Below, in pieces: positions 16,532 to 25,193 of a stretch of 64,000 nt of DNA. The stretch comes from JASLQO01 sp002327525 (lineage in GTDB: Bacteria > Pseudomonadota > Gammaproteobacteria > Pseudomonadales > Azotimanducaceae), in the NCBI GenBank assembly GCA_030744435.1, contig JASLQO010000026.1, positions 1-64,000 on the forward strand, in the 5' to 3' direction. The notes under the pieces are model-generated. The model worked only from the letters and a program-made list of their open reading frames with translations. It had not been told where the DNA came from and ran no database searches. The translations under genes were made by a program, and so were the position numbers. The first letter of the stretch is position 1. Every line of letters begins with the position of its first letter.

Positions 16532-17551
16532 ATGGAGCTGCCGGAGCTCGAGGAGCGATTGCCGGCTTTCTGCCGCGCCAGGTACGCCACCGCTGATATC
16601 GAGGTGGTTGAGGTCGTGAAGATGCACGGCCTGGCCGGGTTCGCCTACGGCTTTCGCGTGCAGGTGGAGGGCCGGGTGGACGGCTGGTTTCTGCGTTTAC
16701 CGCCTCCCAACGTAAATTGGGTGGGCACGGCGGACGTGCTGCGCCAGGTAGCAGCGCTCAACGCCATGGACGGGGCGGATGTGCCGCATTGCAGCGTGCA
16801 GTGGTCGGGTGATGATCTCAAGTGGTTCGGCCGGCCCTATTTCGTCGTGCCTTGGCTCGCAGGCGATGTGTTGCGTATCGCGGACGGCGAGTGGGGCGGC
16901 AAGCTGAACCAGGCGCAGCGGCTCGATCTCGGCATGCAGGCCATGTCGGCGCTGGCGGGCATCCACAAAGTGGATCCTGCCGCTGCGTCCTATCTGGGAG
17001 ATCCCGTGGCCTTTGGCGACGATGTGAAACGCTGGGACAGATTCTATGAGCGGGTTGCGGAGCCGCAACGTCTCGAGCTGGTTCCCACGGTGCGCCAGAA
17101 ACTGCTCGACAGCGCCCCGCAGGATGCTCCGGTCGGTATCTTTCACGGCGATTTTCAAGTCGGCAATCTGTTTTGCTCTCCAGAAGAGGTGAAGTTGCTG
17201 GCCGTGATCGACTGGGAACTGTGCGGGATCGGTGCCGTGCACAACGATCTCGGCTGGGCGGTCACTTTCAGCGATCCGGCAGCCTGGACGTTGCGCGATG
17301 GAGAGGGCCCAGGCGGGCGGGACATGTTTCTCGATCCCGGGACTTTGATCGAACTCTACTCGGATGCATATGGTGAGCGCCCCGGGTGCATGAACTGGTT
17401 CCGGGCGTTGGCGGCATACAAGTTCAGTATCATTGCCGGTTTCAATCTCAGCCTGCATCGGCGGGGAAAGCGTGAAGATCCCCTATGGGAGGAGATTGGA
17501 CTATCCATGGGGCCGTTGATCGCGCGGGCGGACGAGTTGGTAAGTGGATAG
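16532..17551 (+). CDS. aminoglycoside-phosphotransferase-fold kinase (ACAD10/11 or LvaA type)
   Basis: The 339-residue protein has the APH kinase fold: the catalytic loop HGDFQVGN at residues 205-212 (D207, N212) and the metal-binding aspartate D228 in VIDWE, then GAVHNDLGW. The N-terminal part has the LAGFAYGFRV strand with the nucleotide loop. In fatty-acid contexts such kinases phosphorylate hydroxyacyl-CoAs so that the hydroxyl can be eliminated (LvaA of levulinate catabolism; human ACAD10/11). Its place behind a Baeyer-Villiger enzyme and a lactonase, which together would yield a hydroxy acid, supports that role over antibiotic resistance. This is inference; the fold is certain. The ribosome site GAGAAGAT lies directly beside the MITE end. 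Confidence 0.85.
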   Translation: MELPELEERLPAFCRARYATADIEVVEVVKMHGLAGFAYGFRVQVEGRVDGWFLRLPPPNVNWVGTADVLRQVAALNAMDGADVPHCSVQWSGDDLKWFGRPYFVVPWLAGDVLRIADGEWGGKLNQAQRLDLGMQAMSALAGIHKVDPAAASYLGDPVAFGDDVKRWDRFYERVAEPQRLELVPTVRQKLLDSAPQDAPVGIFHGDFQVGNLFCSPEEVKLLAVIDWELCGIGAVHNDLGWAVTFSDPAAWTLRDGEGPGGRDMFLDPGTLIELYSDAYGERPGCMNWFRALAAYKFSIIAGFNLSLHRRGKREDPLWEEIGLSMGPLIARADELVSG

Positions 17552-17570
17552 GTGTCAGTCGAATACCTGA

Positions 17571-17759
17571 CTGGCCGAAGCTGTGGAGGAGGCGGTGGCC
17601 GTTCTGCAACGCACACATCCGCACGAGACACCAGTGTATGATGTCTCTCGGCTCATTGATCTCCAACCGGTGAGGGAGCATCTTTCGCTGCTGAGGCGCG
17701 TCGAGAGCGGGGTTGTGGCAATGGTTGTCGGTGAGAAGGTCTGCTGCGGTGTCGGCTAA
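17571..17759 (+). pseudogene. C-terminal remnant of a NIF3-like protein
   Basis: A 62-codon frame follows a TGA at 17568. It reads EAVAVLQRTHPHETPVYDVSRLID, which matches the C-terminal part of the small YqfO/NIF3-like proteins (AHPYEEPAYDVxRLED). Those proteins are about 100 residues long, and here the N-terminal half is missing, with no ATG and no ribosome site. The last 25 residues drift away from the family. I read it as decayed; use of an internal GTG as start would give an unusually short version. Confidence 0.5.
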
Positions 17760-17808
17760 GATAGTGCGTAAAGTTGGCGAAAGCAGACGACACGAGATCG
17801 GATCCTCA

Positions 17809-18882
17809 ATGGCCGACACCCGAAGCGGCGTACAGACCAGGCACTTTCTGACCACCGCAGCACTTGCGGGTGCGGTGCTCGTATTCGATGTCAGCCTGCC
17901 GTTGGGCGTGGCCGGGGGGGTGCCGTACGTGGTGTTGGTGCTCGTGGGCCTCTGGCTTCCAGGACGTAAAACGGTGCTCTGGCTTGCAGCGCTCGGCTCC
18001 GTGCTGACGATCACCGGGTACTTCCTGTCGGAACCGGCCGGAACCCCCTGGATGGTACTCACTAACCGGGCCCTGGCATTGTTTGCGATCTGGGCGACGG
18101 CGGTTCTGGCCTACCAGCGTCTCGCCGCCGAGGAGCGGGGACGCCAGCACCAGCGTGATACCTTGCTCGCAAATCAGGCGAACCTGGTCAAATCACGGTT
18201 TCTTGCAGCAGCCAGCCATGATTTGCGCCAGCCCTTACAATCGGTGGGTCTGTACCTTTCAGTGCTGCTGCGTCGGTTCGACGATCCGGGCGTTCACGAG
18301 GTCGGCGGCAAGATGCGCCAATCGCTCGATACCATGACCGAACTGCTGGAGACCCTGCTGGACCTCTCCGCACTGGACAGCGGCGCCATCACGCCCGAGG
18401 TCGAGTCCTTTGCCGTCCAAGGATGTCTCGATCGAGTGGCTCTGGCACTGAGCGCCCATGCTGAGGAGAAGGGTCTTGCGTTGCGCATCGAGCCCTGTTC
18501 TGTGTTTGTCAGGAGCGATCCCGTGCTCCTCCAACGCATCGTGGAGAATTTCGTCAATAACGCGGTGCGCTACACGGACGCGGGAGAAGTGCGCGTCGCC
18601 TGCCATGTGGATGGTGACGAGGTACGGATAGATACCGTCGATAACGGTATCGGCATACCAGAAGCAGATCTGAAGAGCGTGTTCGATGAATACTTTCAGC
18701 TAGAAAGTCCGATGCGCGATCAGCGCAATGGTGTTGGTCTCGGATTATCCATCGTCAAACACATCGCCCAGCTACTGGGGCATCAGATTGGTGTCACGTC
18801 GGTCGTAGGCGAGGGCTCGACGTTTTCGGTACATGTACCTCGCGCCGGTCCGCCCGCAGATGACGCGGGTACCCGTGGGTGA
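17809..18882 (+). CDS. membrane-bound sensor histidine kinase
   Basis: From ATG 17809 the product has 357 residues; a TTG at 17713 would overlap the NIF3 remnant and is less likely, though neither start has a clear ribosome site. Four to five hydrophobic helices occupy residues 15-105, then a short coil (EERGRQHQRDTLLANQ) leads to the H-box SHDLRQPLQS. The N-box ENFVNNAVRY, G1 DNGIGIPEADL, F-box FDEYFQLES and G2 GVGLGLSIVKHIA are intact. No receiver domain and no response regulator gene is nearby, so it is an orphan whose partner must lie elsewhere. The signal is unknown. Confidence 0.88.
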   Translation: MADTRSGVQTRHFLTTAALAGAVLVFDVSLPLGVAGGVPYVVLVLVGLWLPGRKTVLWLAALGSVLTITGYFLSEPAGTPWMVLTNRALALFAIWATAVLAYQRLAAEERGRQHQRDTLLANQANLVKSRFLAAASHDLRQPLQSVGLYLSVLLRRFDDPGVHEVGGKMRQSLDTMTELLETLLDLSALDSGAITPEVESFAVQGCLDRVALALSAHAEEKGLALRIEPCSVFVRSDPVLLQRIVENFVNNAVRYTDAGEVRVACHVDGDEVRIDTVDNGIGIPEADLKSVFDEYFQLESPMRDQRNGVGLGLSIVKHIAQLLGHQIGVTSVVGEGSTFSVHVPRAGPPADDAGTRG

Positions 18883-18956
18883 CCTCCACTGCGAGGCCCG
18901 AGGTATTGACGGGAGCCCGTTGCAGTCCCGGTGATTCATCTTCGCGCGGATCTCGA

Positions 18957-21900
18957 TCAGGGCCTGAACTGTAGCGGTCGCGAGCCGAGACCGGATGGTT
19001 GCGACACGATTCGGTAAGCAGTGGTTATCCACTCGCAAATCAACCGCCGCGTGTCGCGCGGGTCGATCATCTCCTCCATCTGGAATTTGTTCAGCGGTCC
19101 AACAGGACCCCGTGCGCTTTCAATGCGTGCCTCGAGCTCGGCACGCAGCGCCGCCGGATCCTTCGCTTCGGCCAGTTGGCGTTTGTATGCCGCCTCTATC
19201 CCGCCCTCCGGCGGGATACCGCCGACGTCTGCCGAGGGCCAGGCGACACGCACCGACGGCCGCGAGCGCGGTGTTGCATAGTTGTTGCCCGCCACGCCGA
19301 AGCTGCGCCGCATGATCACGGTAAACAGCGGTATCTTCGCCTGTGCAAAGGCGACCATCCATTCACCGCCCTTGCGGATAGTGCCCGTCAGCTCGTGTTC
19401 CACACCCACCGCGAAACCAGGGTTGTCTACCAGGTTCACGACGGGCAAATGAAACAGATCGCAGAGGTCGAGGTGCCGGGTGAGTTTGTCGCAACCGTCC
19501 GCGGTCAGCGCGCCGCCGTTCACGTGCCGGCTGTCGGATGTGATGACGCCCACGGGGCGCCCGTTGAAACGGGCGAAGCCCGTGATCTGATCGGTACCCC
19601 ACAACGGCCCGATCTCGAAAAAGGAGCCCGTGTCCGCCATCAGCCGGATGACACGGCGTGCGTCGAAGGTGGTGGTGCGCTTGCGGGAAACGAGTGTAAA
19701 CAGCTCATCCTCCCGACGATCGGCCGGGTCGCTGCAAGCGATCACGGGCGGTGCTTCGTGCACGCTTGGCGGTAGATAGGACAGGAAGCGTCGCGCCATA
19801 TCCATCGCCTCGGCTTCGGATTCGGCGAGATTGTCGACCGAGCCGTTGGTGCAGTGGATGTGCCAGCCGCCGAGCTCTTCTTTCGTGATGTCATAGCCCA
19901 TCGCGTGGGACACCACTGGCGGACCGGCGACGAATAGCTGGGCGATGTCACGCACCATGACGGAGAAGTGTCCGAGCACCGCCTTGGCGGCACCAATGCC
20001 GACGACGCTGCCGAGTAGCAGGTTGACCACCGGGACCGTGGCCAGTTGTTCCGCGTACATGGTGCTGCCGAGGTGACCGGGCAGAAAGGATCCGCCGCCT
20101 CCGGCGACCCGCGGGCGTCCCGCCTTGATAGCGCCGCTGCTTTCCTTGGCGCTGCTCTCCCCTGCTTTTTTCTGCTCCGGCACCATTGCCGTCACACTGC
20201 CGCCGCCGGACGAGCCATCCAGCATACGCACCGACGGGATGCGCATTTCGATCGAGAGCCGATCGAGGTAACCGCTCTTCGCTCCAATGGCGCCGTCGGC
20301 GTGGCCGCCGCGAGACGTGAAATCGTCAGCGCAGACGATGGTGGTGCGGCCCGCCACGTCTCCCCATCCGCCCACACTGTTGGCCGGGGTGAACGCGGTG
20401 ATACTGCCATCCTCGTCATAAGACGCGAATCCCGCGATGCTGCCCACCTCTCGAAAGCTGCCCTCATCGAGCAGGAGGTCGATGCGTTCCCGGCAGGTCA
20501 GCTTGCCGCGGTTGCGCTGGCGCACGACGCCGGGGTCCTCCGAGCCCTCTGCCAGGCGCTCTCGTGCGAGATGGTGCAGCGTCGTTACTTCCTCGAGCAC
20601 CGGGGCCCAGGTCTCGGCACCCGGTCTGGAGGCCGTCTTTGCTGCAGCGCCCGGCGTGATGCCCGCGACGATCTGTCCGGCCGCCACGCCATCTCCCTGC
20701 TTCAGGGGTGCGATGGCGGAGACGGTGCCGGCGCAGGGTGCGGTGACTACGGTTTCCATCTTCATGGCGCTGACCACCATGATCGCGTCTCCCGCCATTA
20801 CGGCCATACCCGCTGTTGCCGAGAGTTCCACGACAGAGCTTTGCATCGGACATATCACCGCCTCGTCTCCGTCGGCGAGAGGCAGGTCGTTTCGGGGCGT
20901 GACGGGAACCGCGACCGCTCCGCTGCTCAGACGCGCCGCCTGTTCGTCCAGCAGCTGCCTGGCGCCGTTGGTTGCCGCGGTCTGCGCGTTCATGAGGTCC
21001 GGGTATTCGGTGAGCAGCGTGGTGCGGGCGTCACCCGCCGCGATGTCGGGATGCGAGACGATGGCATGCAATTGGTTGAGGTTGGTGCCGATACCTCTGA
21101 TCTGAAAAGCCTCGATCGCCTGCCGGGAGCGAGTCACGGCCTGCGAGTATCCGGCTCGAGACGTGCAGACCAGTTTTGCGAGCAATGGATCGAAACTCGG
21201 ATCGGGTGCATATCCCGCATAGCCACAGCCATCCACGCGGATCCCGGGTCCGGAGGGATCACGATAGGCGCTGATGATGCCCGGGGAGGTGACCACGACT
21301 CTCGACTGGATGGAAAAGCCGGAAGTCCTGATTGCAGACTGATCGCGAAGACCCAGTTCCCCGAGGGTGTTGCCTCCTGCCAGGTGGAACTGGGTGGTGA
21401 CGAGGTCCACTCCGGTCACTTCCTCGGTAACCGTGTGCTCTACCTGCAAGCGCGGGTTGCACTCGATGAAGTAGTACGCATCCTGCTCCGGAGCGATCAG
21501 AAACTCGACCGTACCCGCGTTGACGTAGCCCGCTGCCTGCATGAGGCGTATGGCGTCGTCGAATATGCGTGTTCGCAGATCTTCACTCAGATTGGGCGCG
21601 GGTGCGATTTCGATCACTTTCTGGTTTCTGAGTTGCACCGAGCAATCGCGCTCGAATAAATGCACGGCCTCACCGGTGTGGTCGGCGAGCACTTGCACCT
21701 CTATATGTCGGGGGCGTTCGATCAGTTTTTCGACGAAGAGATCGCCGTTCCCAAAGGCCGCCTGCGCCTCGCTGCGGCAGCGCTCGAAGGCAGCGTCGAG
21801 TTCTGCGTCGTCGCGAACCGCACGCATACCCCGACCGCCACCGCCGGCGGCTGCTTTCAGCATTACGGGATAGCCGATTTGTCTGGCGACCTCAATGCCG

Positions 21901-22337
21901 GCGGTGGCATTTGGCAACTCGCCATGGCCGCCCGGGACGATGGGAATATCGAGAGTCCGAGCCAGTTTTCGGGCTTCTGGTTTGTTGCCGAACAGTGCGA
22001 GCGTGTCTGCAGAGGGTCCGACGAAAGTCAGCTCCTCGGCCTGACAGCGGCGGGCGAATTCAGCGTTTTCAGAGAGAAACCCGTAGCCGGGATGTACGCA
22101 ATCGCATCCCGAACGCTTCGCCATCTCGATCATGGCATCGATGTCGAGGTAGGCGGCCACGGGGTCGGGCACTGCACCGATCTCGAAGCATTGCGTAGCG
22201 AACCTCGGGTGGAGCGAGAGTGCGTCCGCCGGCGGGTAGACGGCGACGGATTCCATTCCGAGTTCCGAGGCGGCGCGCGCGATACGAATCGCTATCTCAC
22301 CCCGGTTGCAGATCAGTACTCGCTTGTGCAGCTTCAC
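18957..22337 (-). CDS. single-chain acyl-CoA carboxylase (biotin carboxylase, BCCP and carboxyltransferase)
   Basis: A 1126-residue protein that carries a complete biotin-dependent carboxylase on one chain. Residues 1-450 are the biotin carboxylase (CNRGEIAIRI, HPGYGFLSEN, ATP loop KAAAGGGGRGMR, FIECNPRLQVEHTVTE). Residues 490-565 are the biotinyl domain, with the lysine K526 in SAMKMET. From about 600 to the end lies a PccB-like carboxyltransferase (GGGSFLPGHLGS, VGIGAAKAVLG, NLVDNPGFAVG, RRSFGVAGNNYATP). This matches the single-chain long-chain acyl-CoA carboxylases described from actinobacteria and Rhodopseudomonas. It is divergent from an ACAD pair at 22448 across 110 bp, so it may carboxylate a branched enoyl- or acyl-CoA of that pathway. 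Confidence 0.93.
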   Translation of the reverse strand: MKLHKRVLICNRGEIAIRIARAASELGMESVAVYPPADALSLHPRFATQCFEIGAVPDPVAAYLDIDAMIEMAKRSGCDCVHPGYGFLSENAEFARRCQAEELTFVGPSADTLALFGNKPEARKLARTLDIPIVPGGHGELPNATAGIEVARQIGYPVMLKAAAGGGGRGMRAVRDDAELDAAFERCRSEAQAAFGNGDLFVEKLIERPRHIEVQVLADHTGEAVHLFERDCSVQLRNQKVIEIAPAPNLSEDLRTRIFDDAIRLMQAAGYVNAGTVEFLIAPEQDAYYFIECNPRLQVEHTVTEEVTGVDLVTTQFHLAGGNTLGELGLRDQSAIRTSGFSIQSRVVVTSPGIISAYRDPSGPGIRVDGCGYAGYAPDPSFDPLLAKLVCTSRAGYSQAVTRSRQAIEAFQIRGIGTNLNQLHAIVSHPDIAAGDARTTLLTEYPDLMNAQTAATNGARQLLDEQAARLSSGAVAVPVTPRNDLPLADGDEAVICPMQSSVVELSATAGMAVMAGDAIMVVSAMKMETVVTAPCAGTVSAIAPLKQGDGVAAGQIVAGITPGAAAKTASRPGAETWAPVLEEVTTLHHLARERLAEGSEDPGVVRQRNRGKLTCRERIDLLLDEGSFREVGSIAGFASYDEDGSITAFTPANSVGGWGDVAGRTTIVCADDFTSRGGHADGAIGAKSGYLDRLSIEMRIPSVRMLDGSSGGGSVTAMVPEQKKAGESSAKESSGAIKAGRPRVAGGGGSFLPGHLGSTMYAEQLATVPVVNLLLGSVVGIGAAKAVLGHFSVMVRDIAQLFVAGPPVVSHAMGYDITKEELGGWHIHCTNGSVDNLAESEAEAMDMARRFLSYLPPSVHEAPPVIACSDPADRREDELFTLVSRKRTTTFDARRVIRLMADTGSFFEIGPLWGTDQITGFARFNGRPVGVITSDSRHVNGGALTADGCDKLTRHLDLCDLFHLPVVNLVDNPGFAVGVEHELTGTIRKGGEWMVAFAQAKIPLFTVIMRRSFGVAGNNYATPRSRPSVRVAWPSADVGGIPPEGGIEAAYKRQLAEAKDPAALRAELEARIESARGPVGPLNKFQMEEMIDPRDTRRLICEWITTAYRIVSQPSGLGSRPLQFRP

Positions 22338-22447
22338 GCATCCCTCCTGGCTGGTGCGAAAGGACTATACCAGTTGTCGGTACGGCGCCGTTTGATCGTC
22401 GTAGAGTGATATATTGCTACGTTTGGTCGATGGGGGTTTGACAGAAC

Positions 22448-23560
22448 TTGAATACGCTGACTGCAGAAGAACGGGCCGCGTTGCGGGAATCCGTGCACCG
22501 GCTGCTGCGCGATGAATGCAGCGAGTCTGCCGTGCGAGCAACCATGGAAACCGAGAGCGGATACGATCCGGATCTCTGGCGCAGCTTGAGTGAGATGGGT
22601 GTCGTTGGCCTGGTGGTCGATGAGGCCCAGGGTGGGTCCGGCGTGGGACCCGTGGAACTCGAGGCGGTGATGGAAGAGGTGGGGGCGGCACTGCTGTGTT
22701 CACCGCTGCTCGCCAGTGGCGTGGTGGCGGCCGAGTTGCTGAAGGCGTTGGGGGATAAAGGCGTCAGCGAGCGCCTCTTGCCGGAAATCGCTGCCGGCAC
22801 TTCGATTGCGACCGCCGTGCTGACCGGCGACTCGGGTTGCTGGACGGAAGAAGGCGTCACCATTACCGGCGAGATTCAGGATGGCGGGTGGCAACTCAGC
22901 GGCGATGGCAGCTATGTGCTGCACGGACAGAACGCGGATGTGTTGCTAGTGGTTGCCAACACCGATGAAGGTCTGGCTGCCTTCGTGGCTGCCTCGAGCG
23001 CGGAAGGTGTTTCTATCGAGGCGTTACCGACCTTCGACCACACACTGCGGCTGGCCGGTATCTCGTTCGATGGTGTCGAGGCCGACCGCATCGAAGCGAG
23101 CGGCTCGGTTTGGGAAGCGGTGCGCCGGGCCATGGATCTGGCGTTGGTGGCACTCGCTGGAGAACAGGCCGGAGGAGCGCAGAAAGTGCTCGATTTCACC
23201 GTGGAATACGCAAAGACCCGCATTCAGTTTGGTCGTCAGATCGGCAGCTTTCAGGCGATCAAACACATGGCGGCCAATTTGTTGCTTGAAACCGAGTCCG
23301 CCATATCCGCCGCACGCCATGCGGCATCGCGTCTTGCACAGGACTCCGAAAATCGTGCCGAGGCGGTGAGTCTCGCGGCCTTTGCCTGCGCGGATGCTTT
23401 CGTCAAGACGGCGGCGGATGGCATCCAGATGCACGGCGGGATCGCCTTCACGTGGGAGCACCCAGCGCATCTCTACCTCAAACGTGCGCGCGCCGATGCG
23501 CAACTGTTCGGTACGCCGGCCTATCACCGTGAGCGCTATCTGCAAGAGTTAGGAGCCTGA
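22448..23560 (+). CDS. acyl-CoA dehydrogenase, partner subunit (second pair)
   Basis: A 370-residue ACAD-fold protein with YAKTRIQFGRQIGSFQAIKHMAAN and the FadE-like C-terminus QMHGGIAFTWEHPAHLYLKR. The start appears to be TTG at 22448; I see only a G-run (GGGGGTTTG) 10-20 bp upstream. It has the same build as the protein from 10681 and should likewise be the partner of the following ACAD, which starts one base after its stop. The divergent 110-bp spacer to the carboxylase contains a weak TACC-N7-GGTA repeat near 22370 but no copy of the TTACT operator. Confidence 0.88.
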   Translation: MNTLTAEERAALRESVHRLLRDECSESAVRATMETESGYDPDLWRSLSEMGVVGLVVDEAQGGSGVGPVELEAVMEEVGAALLCSPLLASGVVAAELLKALGDKGVSERLLPEIAAGTSIATAVLTGDSGCWTEEGVTITGEIQDGGWQLSGDGSYVLHGQNADVLLVVANTDEGLAAFVAASSAEGVSIEALPTFDHTLRLAGISFDGVEADRIEASGSVWEAVRRAMDLALVALAGEQAGGAQKVLDFTVEYAKTRIQFGRQIGSFQAIKHMAANLLLETESAISAARHAASRLAQDSENRAEAVSLAAFACADAFVKTAADGIQMHGGIAFTWEHPAHLYLKRARADAQLFGTPAYHRERYLQELGA

Positions 23561-23561
23561 T

Positions 23562-24785
23562 ATGAGCAGCGACAACCAAAGCAGTAACGATGTCCTGCGC
23601 GAGGAAGTTCGACAGTGGCTCGCTGAGAACTGGCGCCCGGAAATCGCCCGGACCCTGAGTCAGGAGCAGTATGGGTGGGAGACGTCCGAGACCCGCAAGG
23701 CGTGGCTGGCGAACGTGGTCGAGAGCCGTTGGGCGGTGCCACGCTGGCCGCAACAGTGGTACGGAAGGGACCTGAGCGACGAGCAGGGCAAGATCGTCGA
23801 ACGGGAATTCGCCGCGGTACGCGCGCCGGGCGCGGGGCAGGACCGGATCAACCTCTGGGCCAACACCCTGCTTGCCGGAGGCAGCCAGGCGCTCAAGGAA
23901 AAACTACTGGCGCCGCTGCTCAAGAGCGAGGTGAACATGTGCCTGCTCTACAGCGAACCGGGCGCGGGATCGGATCTGGCGGGTATCCGCACACGGGCTG
24001 ATCGGCAGGGTGATCACTATGTGATCAACGGACAGAAGGTATGGACCTCGGGCGCCGCGGTTGCCGACTACGGAATGCTCATTGCCCGCACCGACTGGGA
24101 TGTACCGAAGCATCGTGGCATCAGCTTCTTCTTCTGCCCGATGAAACAGCCTGGCATCGAGGTGCGGCCCCTGCGCCAGATCACCGACGAAAGTCACTTC
24201 AACGAGGTGTTCATCACGGACGTGATCGTCCCGGTCGAAAACCTGCTGGGTGAGCTCAACACCGGTTGGCAGGTGCTCAACATGGCACTCGCCTACGAGC
24301 GCTCGTCCATGGGCGAGAGCGCCCGCGGGCCGCGTAGTGGGGTCGCGGAGTCCAGGAATGAGGAACCGCTGGTTGCACTGGCGCGTGAAGCCAGGGTTCT
24401 CGCCGAACCGAAGCTGCGGCAGGACATCGCTCAGGCGATTTCGTACAAGCGGCTCAACGCGCTGAACAGTGCGCGGGCCAAAGCGGACCTGGAGCAGGGC
24501 ACCTCATCCTCCATCATGAGTCTCGGTAAGCTGGCGATGTCACGCATTCTCCATGAGGAAGCGCGTGTGCGAACGGAGATTCTCGGTGCACAGAGTCTGT
24601 TCGAGGGCGAGCACTACCCGCGTGCGGAAGATGCCAACTTCCTGACGCTGAATGCCTACTTCACGTCCATCGGCGGTGGCACGGATCAGATTCAGCGCAA
24701 CATCATCGGTGAGCGGGTGCTGGGACTCCCGAAGGAGCCGGAGGTGGACAAGACCGTTCCGTTTCGGGATGTGCGAACCAGTTGA
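23562..24785 (+). CDS. acyl-CoA dehydrogenase (second pair)
   Basis: The 407-residue flavoprotein has the classical ACAD core: CLLYSEPGAGSDLAGIRTRA, QKVWTSGA, ITDESHFNEVFITDVIVP for the middle beta domain, and the C-terminal SIGGGTDQIQRNIIGERVLGLPK. As in the ACAD from 9433, the catalytic glutamate of the common YEGT motif is absent (GGGT), so the base must come from elsewhere or from the partner. It is coupled to the upstream ACAD (1-bp gap) and precedes a small protein by 77 bp. An acyl-CoA dehydrogenation in the same pathway as the divergent carboxylase is the likely role. Confidence 0.92.
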   Translation: MSSDNQSSNDVLREEVRQWLAENWRPEIARTLSQEQYGWETSETRKAWLANVVESRWAVPRWPQQWYGRDLSDEQGKIVEREFAAVRAPGAGQDRINLWANTLLAGGSQALKEKLLAPLLKSEVNMCLLYSEPGAGSDLAGIRTRADRQGDHYVINGQKVWTSGAAVADYGMLIARTDWDVPKHRGISFFFCPMKQPGIEVRPLRQITDESHFNEVFITDVIVPVENLLGELNTGWQVLNMALAYERSSMGESARGPRSGVAESRNEEPLVALAREARVLAEPKLRQDIAQAISYKRLNALNSARAKADLEQGTSSSIMSLGKLAMSRILHEEARVRTEILGAQSLFEGEHYPRAEDANFLTLNAYFTSIGGGTDQIQRNIIGERVLGLPKEPEVDKTVPFRDVRTS

Positions 24786-24862
24786 TGGAGTACTTGAGCC
24801 ATGGCACTGACCGGCGGCACAATCGGCGGTATTCGAAAGTAATGTAGTAAAGGAGAGTTTGG

Positions 24863-25165
24863 ATGTCCTCACTCAAACCAGGTCTGCGACTGAAAAGCGC
24901 GGTATGCGACGGCGAAGCTATGATCGTCAAGGCCATCGACGTGACTCTGACCTGCGGGGGTGTGCCGATGCTCGCCGCCGATGACACCGCCGATGGTGCG
25001 GAGGCCGATCCCGAACACATGTATCAGTGCCTGATCGGCAAGCGTTACGTGAATGCCGAGGAAACGCTGGAAGTGCTGTGTATAAAGTCGGGCGACGGTT
25101 CCTTCGGTTACGACGGGCAGATGCTCATGGGTAAGGAAACCAAGAAGCTGCCGTCCTCAGATTGA
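24863..25165 (+). CDS. small cysteine-containing protein of unknown function
   Basis: A 100-residue acidic protein with a good start (AGGAGAG before ATG 24863). It has conserved-looking blocks: LKPGLRLKSAVCDGEAMIV, VTLTCGGVPML, CLIGKRYVNAEETLEVLCIKSGDG and a KLPSSD end. The four cysteines (near 15, 31, 56 and 73) could bind metal. I recall similar small proteins beside acyl-CoA ligase and dehydrogenase genes in actinobacteria, but cannot name the family. The link with an ACAD operon suggests a role in acyl-CoA handling, not a known enzyme. Confidence 0.65.
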   Translation: MSSLKPGLRLKSAVCDGEAMIVKAIDVTLTCGGVPMLAADDTADGAEADPEHMYQCLIGKRYVNAEETLEVLCIKSGDGSFGYDGQMLMGKETKKLPSSD

Positions 25166-25193
25166 CCTGCCGTCGCCGGACGATACGGCGCGC

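Noticed and set aside
16532..17551. Aminoglycoside resistance gene
   Set aside because: APH-fold but lying in a catabolic gene run and closer in build to acyl-CoA-linked kinases; no resistance context.
22360..22385. TACC-N7-GGTA inverted repeat as another TetR site between carboxylase and ACAD
   Set aside because: Arms are only four bases and do not match the TTACT form of the other three sites.
24786..24862. AGTAA-type repeats near 24835 as a TetR operator
   Set aside because: Two direct AGTAA copies, not an inverted pair at the correct distance.
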